Position numbers and translations under genes: made by a program
Shown here: positions 12,601 through 23,039 of the stretch, in pieces
Layout: the number at the start of each line of letters is the position of its first letter
Numbering within the stretch: position 1 is the first letter of the stretch
Notes under the pieces: model-generated
What the model was told of the DNA's origin: nothing
What the model saw: only the letters and a program-made list of their open reading frames with translations
The model's database searches: none
Assembly: GCA_958450325.1 (NCBI GenBank)
Contig: OY288261.1
Coordinates: forward strand, 18,403,277 to 18,467,276
Direction: 5' to 3'
Length of the DNA: 64,000 nucleotides
From: Agrostemma githago
Lineage: Eukaryota > Streptophyta > Magnoliopsida > Caryophyllales > Caryophyllaceae

Positions 12601-13271
12601 CTCTCCTCCCTTCGACCGGCCAAGCCTATTCGAATTCTAATGTACATACTCAACCCCACCCCCAGACCTATGATGTAATTAATTGATAACTTCGTAACGC
12701 AGTACATATTTTAGTTGTCGTGAGGTAAATTTTTACTACAATGGTGAAAACTTAGCTAAAGAAACTCCCATCATTCCCAAATTCGATCAATTTTAACGAA
12801 ATCCTAAGTGGAGTACAAGTTTGTCTCTGTCAAGAAAAGCTCGATGAATTCACACACTAAATGGAACTCTTTAGGTGTCTAAGAAAACCTCCCCTATACA
12901 TGTATACAACGCATACAAAATCTCAAGTGTCTGCTCATGTACGGCTTTTTCGTTCCAACAGCTACCCATTTACGTAGTATTATTTACCAATGCTGCTACA
13001 GAGGTGCATGCCTAGATCAGGCAGGGAGCGCAGGCATACTCAATCGGTGCATAAATATAGTACCGAACAATGCACGTGTTACGGAATCGGGTGAGATACA
13101 AAGTGCAAAGCATGATGATAGCACAAGAGAGTAGAAAAAACAAAGAAGTTCGAATGATTGAGACATGGAAAGCACCTGTGCTTGGGCAGTTTCGATACGA
13201 CGGCGGGCAAGCGGAAGAAACCGTTGGAGCAGCGCATCCACAATCAACTTGGCTGCACTTCCGGACTTCAT
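351..13271 (-). CDS. FURRY/Tao3-like cell morphogenesis protein (PAG1-like), 5' part, 8 exons, runs off left edge
   Basis: Host gene. Joined minus-strand exons are 13271-13176, 12287-12169, 11357-11312, 7739-7667, 7586-7529, 1838-1743, 800-683 and 617-351. Every junction is GT-AG and the phases add up to exactly 291 codons. The product begins MKSGSAAKLIVDALLQRF and later contains GGLNASASFIAKANPLNR and HWMDKQSKHIA, which I recognise from the N-terminus of plant homologues of Drosophila Furry and yeast Tao3 (cell morphogenesis N-terminal, HEAT/ARM-type helical repeats). Known family role: large scaffolds for NDR/LATS-type kinases in polarised growth; the plant function is poorly defined. Full-length plant members are about 2,100 residues, so roughly one seventh is here. 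No stop or frameshift was seen. The start is the first in-frame ATG that matches the family N-terminus. Introns reach 5.7 kb and are full of transposon remnants. Confidence 0.93.
683..800 (-). CDS. FURRY-like gene, exon 7
   Basis: Acceptor CACAG|ATTTAG, donor GGG|GTATGG, phase 0. Encodes FSSVTERFFMELNTRRIDTS... up to MRYLKLG, a conserved family block. Confidence 0.92.
1743..1838 (-). CDS. FURRY-like gene, exon 6
   Basis: Acceptor GGCAG|GGTAGT, donor TTAG|GTGAAG. Encodes (R)VVSQVEYPSLVDLRGLLL..VAQLLGALSRI and two bases of Arg. The 5.7 kb intron upstream (1839-7528) contains several transposons listed separately. Confidence 0.92.
2741..2950. mobile_element. Stowaway-like MITE
   Basis: Ends CTCCCTTTGTC... 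and ...GATTGAGGGAG, bounded on both sides by TA. It is 210 bp, AT-rich and non-coding, within the larger repeat at 2094-5025. Confidence 0.55.
3668..3873. mobile_element. Stowaway-like MITE, degenerate
   Basis: The left end CCCTCCATTTTTTTATTTAGCC is the inverted complement of the right end GGTTAATC-A(n)-TTGGAGGG. The flanking TA duplication is not clear. Confidence 0.4.
5047..5180. repeat. LTR-like fragment with poly-C run
   Basis: Begins TGTAACACCCCATGAG and contains TTGTCCCACATCGG and TTATAAGAGG, a start/TATA arrangement seen in plant LTRs. A run of C follows at about 5153-5166. There is no partner LTR nearby. This is a fragment only. Confidence 0.3.
5760..5960. repeat. Two opposed tRNA-like B-box motifs
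   Basis: The plus strand has GGGTTCGAGTCCC at about 5841-5853. The minus strand has GGGGGTTCGATCCTTG at about 5918-5933, with a possible A box TGGTGCAATGGTTTG further upstream. They are probably tRNA-derived ends of degenerate repeats, since no complete cloverleaf is seen. Confidence 0.3.
6018..7011. mobile_element. Mutator-like MITE (long TIR, 9-bp TSD)
   Basis: Terminal inverted repeats of about 145 bp begin GGGAAAATTGATAACTTATA and extend to AATTCCGT(T/C)AAATAACTA inside. A perfect 9-bp target duplication TTATTTCAA flanks it (6009-6017 and 7012-7020). It is 994 bp long with no transposase. A 9-bp duplication with long TIRs is diagnostic of MULEs. Located in FURRY-like intron 5. Confidence 0.85.
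7053..7076. repeat. Poly-C tract
   Basis: Run of more than 20 C residues just outside the MULE MITE. Length in the assembly may be unreliable. Confidence 0.8.
7529..7586 (-). CDS. FURRY-like gene, exon 5
   Basis: Acceptor CTGCAG|AAAAAC, donor ACAG|GTATTA. Encodes (E)KLWSGLENFVFDWLINAD and two bases of an Arg codon. The intron between exons 4 and 5 is only 80 bp. Confidence 0.92.
7667..7739 (-). CDS. FURRY-like gene, exon 4
   Basis: Acceptor TCCAG|CTTGCA, donor ACAG|GTTTAA. Encodes the Cys-rich block LAVECIFCSACIRFVECC and then LPEGLT, ending with the first base of a Glu codon. Confidence 0.93.
7872..8078. mobile_element. Stowaway-like MITE
   Basis: Ends CTCCGTTTGATTAATGTTC and its inverted partner (...GAACATTAATTAGACTCGGAGGGAG), with TA on both sides. 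It is 207 bp and contains a short (GA)n run at about 7952-7968. Lies in FURRY-like intron 3. Confidence 0.65.
8417..8815. repeat. Inverted repeat pair around a CT-rich loop
   Basis: The arm at about 8417-8525 (AAGATTTGAAGAARTAAAACACAATAA type) is repeated inverted at about 8690-8815. The arms include (TC)n at 8505-8524 and GAGAGAGGGGGGAG at about 8712. It looks like a fold-back MITE with unresolved ends. Confidence 0.5.
8880..9260. repeat. Diverged direct duplication of ~100 bp
   Basis: The unit AACCCATGAACCA(T/C)CACAA...GCCAC(T)TAAACATCATTGAC occurs at about 8905-8990 and again at about 9148-9240. No gene is seen in 8,820-10,240. The remainder is AT- and CA-rich intron sequence. Confidence 0.5.
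10246..10337. mobile_element. Short Stowaway MITE (92 bp)
   Basis: Nearly perfect hairpin: CTCCCTCCATCTTCTTGAAT pairs with the right end ...TTGAAGAAGATGGAGGGAG, and TA lies on both sides (10244-10245 and 10338-10339). Confidence 0.8.
11312..11357 (-). CDS. FURRY-like gene, exon 3 (46-nt micro-exon)
   Basis: Acceptor CAG|TGAATC, donor AAAG|GTTTGT. Encodes the end of a Ser codon and then ESPKGANDASTFQRK. It is too short for ORF finding and was located by family sequence and phase. It sits inside a 4.4 kb stretch of intron. Confidence 0.92.
11672..11986. mobile_element. Tourist (PIF/Harbinger)-like MITE
   Basis: Imperfect TIRs GAGCAATCACAACGG / CCATTGTGGTTGC with a 3-bp TTA duplication on each side (11669-11671, 11987-11989). 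It is 315 bp and internally repeats AAGAACTTTAT/TAAAGTTCT motifs in both orientations. Lies in FURRY-like intron 2, between exon 2 (12169-12287) and exon 3 (11312-11357). Confidence 0.7.
12169..12287 (-). CDS. FURRY-like gene, exon 2
   Basis: Acceptor TAG|GACGG, donor AG|GTAAGA. Encodes DGQYL...DSLAMVARHTPIPLLEALLRWRE plus two bases of a Ser codon. The match to the plant family is near-exact, although no long ORF marks this exon. Confidence 0.92.
13176..13271 (-). CDS. FURRY-like gene, exon 1 (start codon)
   Basis: Encodes residues 1-32, from the ATG at 13271-13269 to ...RRRIETAQAQ. Donor is CAG|GTGCTT, phase 0. The reading frame continues past the donor as non-homologous sequence, which supports the splice. 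Confidence 0.92.
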
Positions 13272-13436
13272 CTAATTTCTCCTCAATTATCAACACTTCT
13301 AATCATAACCAGGTAAACCCTGACGCGACTAAGAAATCAGCACCAGCAAAACAACCTAAATCATATGGAGTAGTATCCATTTCAAAAATTCAACTTCCGA
13401 ATTATAAATAAATTGAATCGGGAAGAAACACAGGGA

Positions 13437-13441
13437 TAATA

Positions 13442-13502
<61 letters not shown>
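13437..13502. repeat. (TAA)n microsatellite in the 5' flank of the FURRY-like gene
   Basis: About 22 TAA/ATA triplets with one interruption (AATAGTAAT). It lies 166-231 bp upstream of the start codon, so probably in the 5' UTR or core promoter. On the coding strand it reads (TTA)n. Confidence 0.9.
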
Positions 13503-13505
<3 letters not shown>

Positions 13506-13639
13506 GGAAATTAAAAAAAACTGATTGGAGGGTTGTCGATGTCGATAAAACAAAACCTAAATCAGATGGCGAAATAGAGAAATGATTAGTCTAATTTCCC
13601 AATTTTAAGCTCTATGGTTGGAGATTTGAGGTTTGATGA

Positions 13640-14560
13640 CGGATTCAATTGACATTTTTAGTGTGTTCTTTTTAATTGGTAAGAAATCAATGTATATTAC
13701 TCCGTAATGAAGGCGATATTTTTCGAGCAATAATTGATCGAAATTTTTTTATATATAAGAAATTGATATTTTCCACGGTATCCTCGAATTTAACAAATTA
13801 CACATGTTACCCTCATTTGTTCCTATGGTTACCCTCATTTGTTCATACGGTAACCCTGTGTTTTGTGTTTACGTCGTAACGGTGTTAAAGTGATTAATTT
13901 GTTTCAAAGGAAAAATTAGTTAGAACAATTAACAAACTTCTAATTAAAATAATTGAAAATTGAATGAATGTCCGTGGTACCACTGTATTTTCAATATTTT
14001 AGCCATGGTACCCTTATATTTAAAAAAATTTGCCCATGGTACCCTTATGGTTACAATTCATTCAGGGGTACCATGGACAAATAATTGAAATCACAAGATA
14101 CCATGGATTAAAACATTCGTAACGAAAGAAGGACAAAACATATTTAAACATTCGTAAAAAAAAATTGTTAAAATCAGTTTGATCATATAATCAAAAGAAG
14201 GACAAAACAATAATGATGATATCACACTATCACAGGTCGATCATAAACCGTACTCCGTTTCAGATCAACACCGTTGCAGCACTTCGATCAATACCCTAAA
14301 TTTAATTTTAATTTTAATCTTTTATATATTAAAGCCAAAGAAAATGGAGGCCTTAGAATCACCCACCTCATCATCCAACTAAGCGCTTATTTGGATTTGA
14401 CGTGGCAATGAGTTGAACTTCAACCACTTCTGCAACCTACACATATACAACCACTTCAACTGTACAGAGGTTACAACATAGTGGGGAGGAGAAGTTACAT
14501 TACAGTTTTATTTCAGCCTCATTAAATAAAGAACTTTACAACATGCATTTCCCCAACCTC
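13640..14560. other. No gene seen; repeat-derived intergenic DNA
   Basis: Between the FURRY-like 5' flank and the Helitron-like region. Motifs of the type CCATGGTACCCTTAT recur at about 14003 and 14033 and inverted at about 14074. Similar (T)GGTTACCCTCATTTG units lie at about 13806-13850. They look like the eroded end of a transposon. No coding potential was recognised. Confidence 0.5.
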
Positions 14561-14859
14561 TCCACAATTCCAAATTGCCATGGATTTCAAATTTCAACAT
14601 AAATCTATTTCAGAAATCAAAGAAAACATTAACATAGTGACAATTATTAGGTGATACACAAGTGGGAAGTAAAGCCGAAGAAGACAGATAGACAAGTTGA
14701 TAAGTTGATCAGCATTCATCGAAAAAAGATATCATATACGACGTTGAAATGATCTTGCTTGATGCTTCGGTATGCTTTTTCTTAATCCCTCCTCAAGTCT
14801 CTATAAACGTAATTTCAAACACTTCCACCGATGTTCATGTTCCTGATGATAATATCTAC

Positions 14860-15010
14860 ATATATACCAAAAATTAGTATCGTAATATATGCAATATATG
14901 TCGAGATATTGATGGACAGAAGAAGGATGGTCAGTGGTATTGCACAACGGAATTCTGTCATGCACATGAAGTTTGAGCAATAGAAAGAGACATAATGTCA
15001 GTAGCAAAAG
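14860..15010 (+). pseudogene. Possible zinc-finger exon of an RPA1-like (Helitron-associated) gene
   Basis: One frame reads CNICRDIDGQKKDGQWYC followed by TTEFCHAH, i.e. Cys-X2-Cys ... Trp-Tyr-Cys-X4-Cys. This resembles the zinc-ribbon of RPA1/OB-fold proteins carried by plant Helitrons. An in-frame TAG lies just upstream and a TGA just after. A decayed PIF1-type helicase end on the same strand at 50.3-50.6 kb makes a Helitron origin plausible. Weak call: the match is to motif spacing only. Confidence 0.3.
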
Positions 15011-17459
15011 ATTAATTTCAGAATTTGTATTAAATAATGTTTTATGTTAATGTTGTTTTATGTCATACATTTATTTTTGTATGTTCAGCTACAAGGTCAA
15101 TTTATTTAATGCATTTAATTCCTTGAAATGCTAAGGGAGGTAAAACAGAAGCATAATTTCAGGTGCATTCATTTATTTATTTTTAATATCTGAAGTCTCT
15201 AATGTCCGTATTTTTTTGATGACAGAAAAAGGTTCCTACAAAAGAGATCCTACTTGCATTGATGACGTTGTTAGACAAAGAATTTGTTAACATTTTATTG
15301 TCGTGATTGACACTAAAGGCTACATGGTGATAAATCTAAGTCACAATAAATAAGAGATTCTTAAGATGGGGACACTATGCGCAGCCAAGGTGAAATATTA
15401 GTTACTCTACTACGTATTTCATAAACATAGTACTGTGGACATGACGTAGGTCCACCCCGACGCGGCGAAGCGCGGGTTTGGGTAGGCGAATGAATCTCGT
15501 GGTAAGATTGTTCTCGGGTTCGAAATTTAAGTCAAAATGGAGTCGCCACCGAATTTTGTGGTTATTCGGAACCATACGAGCCCACTCTATGTCGTCATGG
15601 GCTTTACACAAAGTAAGCCCACTCCGATTTCAGAGTTCATGGGGCTCGTCCCTTTGCATTGTTATATCGATACCGTTTACACCGGCTTTCGTATATAAAA
15701 TGACCCTCGTGCGCCAAGGGTTTCGGACATCCGGAAACCAAAGGTTCTGAGTAAGGGGTGAGGGTACGTGTTGGGAAGCCCACTAAGGACACCCAACCCC
15801 GCCCGCACATGGCGGCCTCTACTAAGACATCGTTCGTGTTCGTGTACGCGCGCTAGTAAAATGATTAAATGATATGCAAACAGCGTTTTCGGGCTAAGCA
15901 TGTGAATAGTTTGTGAACTATATACGTCATTTAATGCATCTTGTTATTTGTCGAAGTGATTTAGCATGCGAGGTTCATTTATAAAGCGTAAAGCAAGTAA
16001 ATAAATAAAGCTCGAAAGGAAATAAAATAACGTACAAGTTACACGGGCGGAAATACAACCCGGAATTCACAATACAACAATACGTATATAAAATAATAAA
16101 CGGAATAAAAATAGCGCAATGAAAAGATAGAAACGGACCCGTATGTAAACTAAGACCGCGAAATATGTAGATGGACTAACCTCGATTAAATACACATTAT
16201 GTCGCGTATTAAACGAAGGACGGAAACATGAGACTGTGGCATATTGCTAGCCTAATCTCACATCCCGTAGTCTTGTCCCGACTTATCACGTCAAAGTGGT
16301 CAAAGTCGTTCTACGTGTCGTGATGTGTGTAGGTTTTGAAAAATAGGAGGGTCATGTGATGGTCTTTACACATGATGACTAAAGTCGATAAAAGGTCGGG
16401 GCTTGAACTGTGGGTCAAACCCCTCGGTTTTACGGGTTACAGGACCCACTCGACCGAGTCATGGGCTGACTCGGTCGAGTGCGTCCATTACGCAGCTACT
16501 GCCCGTTTTTATGGGTGCTACTCGATCGAGTGGCCTATGGCACTCGGTCGAGTAGCCCCTGTACGAATAATAATTCGTTTCGTTTTTTTTGGTTTAAAAT
16601 CGACGGTCGGTCAAATTAAATACAAATATCGCACGATTTGAATTTAACTTGACCTCCGGTACTATAATCGTGTAATACGATTATAATACCGTTGTCGGGA
16701 TTTTACGAAAGCGTTATTATTATATTAGAAATTTTGAACTAGTAACGAAATGTGTCCCTCTACGTCACGACATCGAAACTAACCCTTTCGGGTTACGTGA
16801 TGTCGGTTTTCGTGTCAACGGGTTTCGTACCAATTATGGAAATGGGATTAAATGCGTTCAACTATGATCGTTTGCAATCGCGTCACGCCCTTGAGTACGT
16901 TGGGGCGAGGCTCCTCGAAAGGGCTCCACCTCCATTGTTGCTCGTAAAGGGATTAGACGGATTTTAGGCAAAAATCGTAGTCAAACGGATTTAAAACCGG
17001 AATTTGATACTAGTTTACGTATACACGGTATTATTAACGTTGTTAGTAGTAAAAATGGTACAAAAATAAAGATGTGAAAATATAAAAAATGTTAGTGTTA
17101 GTGTTACTACGATTATGATTACAATACAAAATACGATAAATAATTAAAATTGATGGAGCGATAGAGATAGAAATGGGGTTTAGGACACCCTCAACATACA
17201 TGCTAGGTATAGGCCTCGGAAATGGACTCGTAAATAGCGACGGGACGCCGGAGTATCGAGGATGTACGCGAGTTATGGTGTGTATGGGTGTGTGTGTGTA
17301 TTACGTCGGTTTTTCGAGGGACGAAGGACTCGGTTTTTGTGTGTATTGCTTAGGGTTGCTAAGGCTTGATGTGTAGGTATGTAGGTTAGATTGTGGCTGG
17401 AAAAAATGTAGGGCAAAGTATGTGTAAAAAAGGTTGTCAAATGAATGGGAGTCGTGGGG

Positions 17460-17467
17460 TATTTATA
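17460..17467 (-). promoter_or_regulatory. TATA box of element A (3' LTR copy)
   Basis: TATAAATA on the minus strand; identical copy in the 5' LTR at 25835-25842. Position inside the LTR and the palindromes upstream fit a U3 promoter. Confidence 0.7.
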
Positions 17468-17490
17468 GGCGTTACCCCACGACATAAGGG

Positions 17491-17599
17491 CACTCGATCG
17501 AGTGGCCCTAGTGCACTCGATCGAGTGCCTTTGCAAATGGGCCAAACCCGGTTTTTGACGCTCCACTCGACCGAGTGGGTCAATCCACTCGATCGAGTG
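17491..17599. promoter_or_regulatory. Array of four CACTCGATCGAGTG palindromes upstream of the LTR TATA box
   Basis: Fourteen-base palindromes at 17491-17504, 17514-17527, 17564-17577 and 17586-17599, three of which flank irregular spacers. They sit 24-139 bp upstream of TATAAATA on the minus strand. The right LTR has the same array at 25866-25974 (one unit with a single change). Likely binding sites for a dimeric factor, which is an inference. Confidence 0.7.
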
Positions 17600-18289
17600 G
17601 GTCAAGCAAATCGAGAGAAATAAGGAAAGATTTGATTTTGTTTGTTTTGATTATTTTTTGAATTTTGATTTGTGCGCCAGCTTTTAGGAATGAATGTGGC
17701 TGATTTATGAGACGGTTTCGTCTTTGACCGGGTTTTGACCTGATCGCCAAAAGACGGGATTTATTTTTGGTGTCCGTTTTGGCCCAAATTAGTCTCATTT
17801 TGCTCGGAACGACCCACTGGGCCTGAATTTGAGGTCTGTTCTGTGAGATTTTTACTCCGCTAAAGTCCATGTCGGATATTATTGGTTTCGAGTCCAAATC
17901 CGAGTATACCAAGTCACGTTTGCGTCCGATCATCATCGGGTGTTTTTCGGAGACTACCATAGACACGTGGCAGTCAAAATGCGGGTGTCTACAGAGCCCC
18001 CACTCTGACTGAGGTTTGGACAAGGCGAAAGTCAGAGTAGCTACCAGGCCAATCGCAGATTACGACCTGGCAGCCTTCCGGTCGGGTCGTTTATAGTCCA
18101 GTAGACTCGCGTGAAAGGGCTCGCCAGCCATAAGATAGAAATCATACCTGAGCCAGGCATAGGTCCTGGGCGTGTTTGCATGTGGGGGATGCCGCCTCGG
18201 GCGTTCCGCTGAGGAGATATGTGAGCTGTACGAGCTTGCTTTCAAAGCCTTGAGTCGTACCTGAGCTGATGATGATGTTCCGTGGGGAG

Positions 18290-18605
18290 TGAAACTTGCC
18301 TCTTTTGGGGAGTAGGTGTACCCGTATGCCGACACATCACATCTTGGATGTAGCATACCGGGGAAAAGCTGACTCCGTTGGGGAATTTAATAGTATCGCG
18401 GAGACTTGCTTCTGAAGTCTGGAGTGTACCTGTATGCTGACACATAACAACTTGGATGTAGCATTTCAGGAGAAACACCGACTCATGCTGGGGAGTAAAG
18501 TAGTTGCGCGGGGACTTGCTTCTGAAGTCTTGGGTGTACCCGTATGCCGACACATCACATCTTGGATGTAGCATTCCAGGAGAAACACCGCCTTTGTTGT
18601 TCCGT
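18290..18605. repeat. Three ~115-bp imperfect tandem repeats in element A
   Basis: Each unit includes GTGTACC(C/T)GTATGC(C/T)GACACAT followed by CTTGGATGTAGCAT. Copies begin near 18290, 18400 and 18510. Element B has a rearranged version at about 54350-54640 with extra short copies of AGGAAGCTATGGG. Confidence 0.75.
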
Positions 18606-21077
18606 TGGGAAGCACTAGCTGGTACCTGAAATGTTAGATACATAGGCAGAAATAGCAGGCATAGTACGTAGCAAGATAGCACATAGGAAATGCAGTTAGC
18701 ATCTATAGACTGGCTTGCGCTGGGGAAAATGGTTTTTTTGCTTCATTTTGAAATTGAAGTCCTGAAAGCAACTCATGTGCTAGGAGATAGGTTTTCGAAA
18801 TTGAAAGGGGTAGAAAAGAAATTTGCAGTATAAATAGACAGAAATTTGACCTTGTCGAAAAGGATTTTATCAAATGGCTAAGTTTTGCAAATTTTAAAAT
18901 GAGAATTTGAAGAGAGACATATCGACAGACTCGACTCTGGACGTGACAGGACGAGTTGACAGACACGACTGGACTTTCGAGGGGTTGGACCGTAACTCGG
19001 TAGGGGGTGGGCCACCTAAGACGACAAGACTCTTAAGCTGCGCTAATCCATAGCCTAGGCGAGTGGCAACACGGTCGAACATCGAAATGGGAAGGATGTG
19101 ACATAGGGTAATTGAAGTAGCCTGTAATGAGACTGTTTCTGCAGGACAAGGCTTAGCAGTAGCAATGCCGTAGACTGATGTTCTTTTGGATCTTTGGTTT
19201 TGGGTACAATCCCTGACGGATTCTCGTCTTCGACCGAGCCGAGTACTAGGACACACTATAGAAAGGAGGCTAGTTTTTTTTGAAAATTTTTGGATTTTGT
19301 AAGTGGATGGAGAGCTTCTGCCTAAGAGAAGCCCCCAAGATGACAAAGCTAACTGCTGAGAACATGACAGTGTCGTGACCGGAATGACGGTGCTTTTTTG
19401 AATTTGTGTGGGTGCGGGTGGTTGTGCCTTTGTTGAAAGGCTGCCTACGTATTCATGTGTAGTGAAATCAAACCAAGCCGTAGTTCAGTGGTTTGAAAGA
19501 CATGTTATTGTGCCTAGTTTATTAGGGCTTTATGTGTAACTAGCCATAGCGATGATGTAGGCTAGGTGTGCTCCCAATGATGTCTTGATCAAAGGGCTAG
19601 AACAGTTAGGATGTTGATCCTGTGACTGTGAGCGTTCTCCGGGGTAGCCCCCAGAGGTGGTGTGAACTATTTGGGCATGTTCTATGCTGATCGCAGGTTG
19701 AGTTCCCGTGTTTGGAGCTGGTAACTGGTTTGGATGTTTTTGGAAATGTGGAGCTAGGTCGTAAGTGGCTTCACTGTTTTGACATCTGGAGCTCGATTTT
19801 GTGGAGCTAAGGCTTCGAGGGTAAGGTATTGTAATGTGGTAGGAAAGGGGGAAGTCGAGTAAAAATAACTCGAACTTCGATTGGGGTAGGTTTGATAATG
19901 CTGGATCTGATTTCCATGTTTGGCCCTAATGGTTAGGGTGTATCCTATGGAGCTTGGATCCTCAAAATTCCGGGCTGTCTCTTAGCCTAGGTCTCGGGAA
20001 GGTCTTGAGGGTTGTAATGTGGGAAGGCTAAGTGTGGTGTTAGCTGACCAGCTTGGTTGTTTCTCCCCTATTTGATGATATGGGCATCGATAATTTTGAA
20101 TTGACCGTACTTCGGTCAAGGGACTTTCACTTGAGTTGACCGTTGACCATGGTCATGGGTATTTGAATTTTTGTGTTTTTTTTTTGGGTTAACCTCTTAG
20201 CCCCGGTCGTGGGATTTTTTTTGTGTTGACCATGTCCCGGTCAAAAGGGGTTGACTGTATCTGGTCGAGGGATGTTGATCATGCCAGCTCTTTTGTTTTG
20301 GCCTTTTTTTTTTCTTGGACTTTTTGCTTTTTTTTTTTGTCCAACTCTTTTTTTCTCTTTTTTTTTCACGGCTATCTCTCCTTTGATGTTGTGGGTGGAC
20401 ATGGGGGTGGGCCCATCAGTTGGATTAGGCTTGTGGAGCTAAACCTTTGTAAGGTGTAAGCCTAGTTGCAACTCGCGGTGGAGTACTCTATGGTAAGCAT
20501 GGTGATTTGGATCTCGGTATTGTCATCATAATTCCGAGCAGGCTTAGTGGGAGCATCGTCCCGAGTTGGGTATTTTTGGCATCAAGCCTATAGAGTCACG
20601 ATCTTCTTTTTTGCTTCTGGTCAGACTAAACGCCTAAGGTAGGGTTTGGTTAGTCTTATTGGAGGGGTGTTTATTGTGGGAAATGGGCTTGCCTCCCGTC
20701 TTAAACCCAAACTAGGAGACTTCCTAGATTTATCATAGGATTCGATACCGCTCCTGCTAAGGGTAGTTATGTGGCTGTCTATGCCAGACATGGAACAGGT
20801 AAAGGAAAACACGGGTCTCAGTTCCTGCAGTCATTATAGATGTGCCTATAATAGTCACGTGCATGTGCTCACAGTATATGATGGTGTTCATCATGTTCTC
20901 GGAAACACATAAGGGAAGTATATATGAGAAATTGAAAAAGCTGATTTTATTGGAATACGAAAAGAGGATAGAATACAGTTGACTCTGACTCTGACTTTGA
21001 AATTGAAAGAGATAGAACATCCTAGACTCGGACTCAGACTCGGACTCGAATCAAATCTGGACTCTTGGATGAGGTTG

Positions 21078-22016
21078 TCAGTAGTCTTCGGCTTCTAAGG
21101 ACTCAAGTGGATGTCCAGTATAGCCTTCGGTAGAAGCTTCACCCAAATCTTCGTTATGTCGAAGATCGTCTTCAATCCTAGTGCCCATTTCGGTAAGCAC
21201 AGCAAAGTTTGAGATGCCGGCATACCTAAGATGGACGCGGTAGGAGGGTAGGAGGTTGTTGATGAATGCATCCACTAGTGTCTTCTCGCTGGGCTTGTCT
21301 ACCAGCTTAACACTCTCAGCCCGCCAACGTTGAAGGTATTTGGTGAAACCCTCTGTTGGATCTTGGGCCATGACTTCTAAAGTCCGCATGGTAGTCTGAA
21401 GTTCAGCATTATCAGAATAGTTTTTAGCGAACTCGGTAGCCACATCTTCCCAAGTGGGGAATCTTTTTGCATTAAGCCTATAGAACCAGGCTTTTGGATA
21501 TTTCCCGAGGGATGCACCGAACAAATTGATGAACATGTCGGCTTTGACCCCCTTGATCGCCATAAATGCTTTGAAGGCTCGGAGGTGTAGTAATGGATCC
21601 TCCGTCCCTTCGAATATGGGTAACCCTTCTAGATTGAGATCTGTTGGTAGTTTCTCACTGATGGGTGTATAGTCTCGGGAGTTTTCAATATGAATGTTAT
21701 TCCCTTGGGAGGCATGGAACTGTTGTTCGAGCTCACGCACCGTGCTGATCAATTTGGCAAATGGCCCAGTATTGACCGATCCAGAATCGAGGTCTTGTCG
21801 TTCGATGACAGTTAAACGAGCATTCATGGCCTCTTGGTTGGTTTTCAGGAACCCTATATGAGTTTCGGTTATAGCCTGCCTACTAACCATTGTTTCTAGC
21901 AAAGCCTTCAGTTCCTTAATGGTGTTTTCCATGTCCCTATTCCCGGTTGTGGATGCCATACTCTGCGGGAATACCCACGTAATCAGAAATGTTGCTTCGG
22001 AACTTGAATACGCCAA
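21078..22016 (-). CDS. Element A Gag (retrotransposon capsid-type protein)
   Basis: 312 residues. The likely real start is the second Met (residue 20, MASTTGNRDME); the first 19 residues look like upstream read-through. Residues 30-100 are helical and coiled-coil-like. Residues 130-290 match the retrotrans_gag domain of Ty3-type Tat elements, with FEGTEDPLLHLRAF, a WF and a W in the middle and LQRW near the end. Gag packages the element RNA into cytoplasmic particles. There is no CCHC zinc knuckle and no downstream protease/RT frame. It is the only coding unit in element A. Its leader (22017-23793) is about 1.8 kb and repetitive. Confidence 0.85.
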   Translation of the reverse strand: MAYSSSEATFLITWVFPQSMASTTGNRDMENTIKELKALLETMVSRQAITETHIGFLKTNQEAMNARLTVIERQDLDSGSVNTGPFAKLISTVRELEQQFHASQGNNIHIENSRDYTPISEKLPTDLNLEGLPIFEGTEDPLLHLRAFKAFMAIKGVKADMFINLFGASLGKYPKAWFYRLNAKRFPTWEDVATEFAKNYSDNAELQTTMRTLEVMAQDPTEGFTKYLQRWRAESVKLVDKPSEKTLVDAFINNLLPSYRVHLRYAGISNFAVLTEMGTRIEDDLRHNEDLGEASTEGYTGHPLESLEAEDY

Positions 22017-23039
22017 GGCATAGGAAATAGCGCGGGAGGAAAGACAACTCGGGTTTGACTCGGGTTAGACTCTCCTAAAAAAGTGTAAGGTGCGATTCTC
22101 GAAGCGACTGTGATTAATCACTCCGTCGGAGAATAGCCCCCAGGTGAGACTAAGGACTCTTATAGGACTCAGATGGTGTGACATCTAAGTGACTCAAAAG
22201 TGGGGTACGTGTAAGACATGACCCTTAGAGCAACCGTGATTGATCGTTCTCCCAAAGGGTAGCCCCCCGAGTGAGATTGTAGGTTTTGCTAAAACTCGAG
22301 TGTCGGACGAGTGACCCTTAGATGTAAGGATCACGAACCTTTAGCTACAGGGCTATGCCTTGTAAAAGGTCGACTCGGCCTCGAGGAAAGGCAGACGGGG
22401 TAAGGGAAGAAACTTGCGATGTAAGATCGGCAGAGTTTCGACGCTAGAGACCCTTGACTTGACTTGAATAAGGATGACCCTGTGATTAGGGTAGACCCTT
22501 AAGTTAAAGGATTTTTGAATTGGGATGACTCGACTAACGGATTGAAAGACGGCAAAATTCCCTTAGGAAAGGTCGTGGGGACCGTCCTGGCGGAGGGAAA
22601 ATTGCGTGTGACTTTCTAGTTAGGACTCGAGTGTTTATGAACCTTCCATTTACGAGTGTATGACTCGTGTTGGTCGGTTGTGCCTTTAGAAAAAGGCGGA
22701 CTAGGATGGGGAAGAAACCCGTGATGTAGGATCGACGGAGTTTCGACGCTATAGACCTTCGACAAATTATGAAAAGACCCGACACACGGATAACGGTAGG
22801 TCCTAAAATAAGGAAGGTTTTTGAAAAGATGATTGAATTTTGAAAATTGAGAGGACGGTCCAGAAATTGGTAGTGGGCCAATAGGACCGGGCATTTTGAA
22901 ATGTTAGAATGGTTGCGAGTAATTTCGCGTTTTGAAAAATTGGGAGACGGTCCCGTTTTTTTGAAATTGGCAGCATGCCGACAAGACCGGTTTTTTGAAA
23001 AGTTGAATTTTTGGAATTTTGAAAATTTGAATATCGAAA

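Larger units (their letters stand above)
15434..17993 (-). repeat. Element A, 3' LTR
   Basis: Left copy of the 2.56 kb LTR. In sense orientation it has a palindrome cluster (17599-17491), then TATAAATA (17467-17460), then a second palindrome/inverted-repeat cluster (16556-16445). ORFs inside are not protein genes. Confidence 0.93.

Noticed and set aside
13012..13134. Extra coding downstream of FURRY-like exon 1
   Set aside because: In-frame continuation past the donor does not match the family; the next exon at 12287 does.
13356..13553. 65-codon ORF with poly-Leu
   Set aside because: Translation of the (TTA)n microsatellite.
15478..18682. ORFs of 70-150 codons inside the LTR and 3' interior of A (and the copies at 23726-26341)
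   Set aside because: They sit in LTR sequence, appear on both strands and match no protein family.
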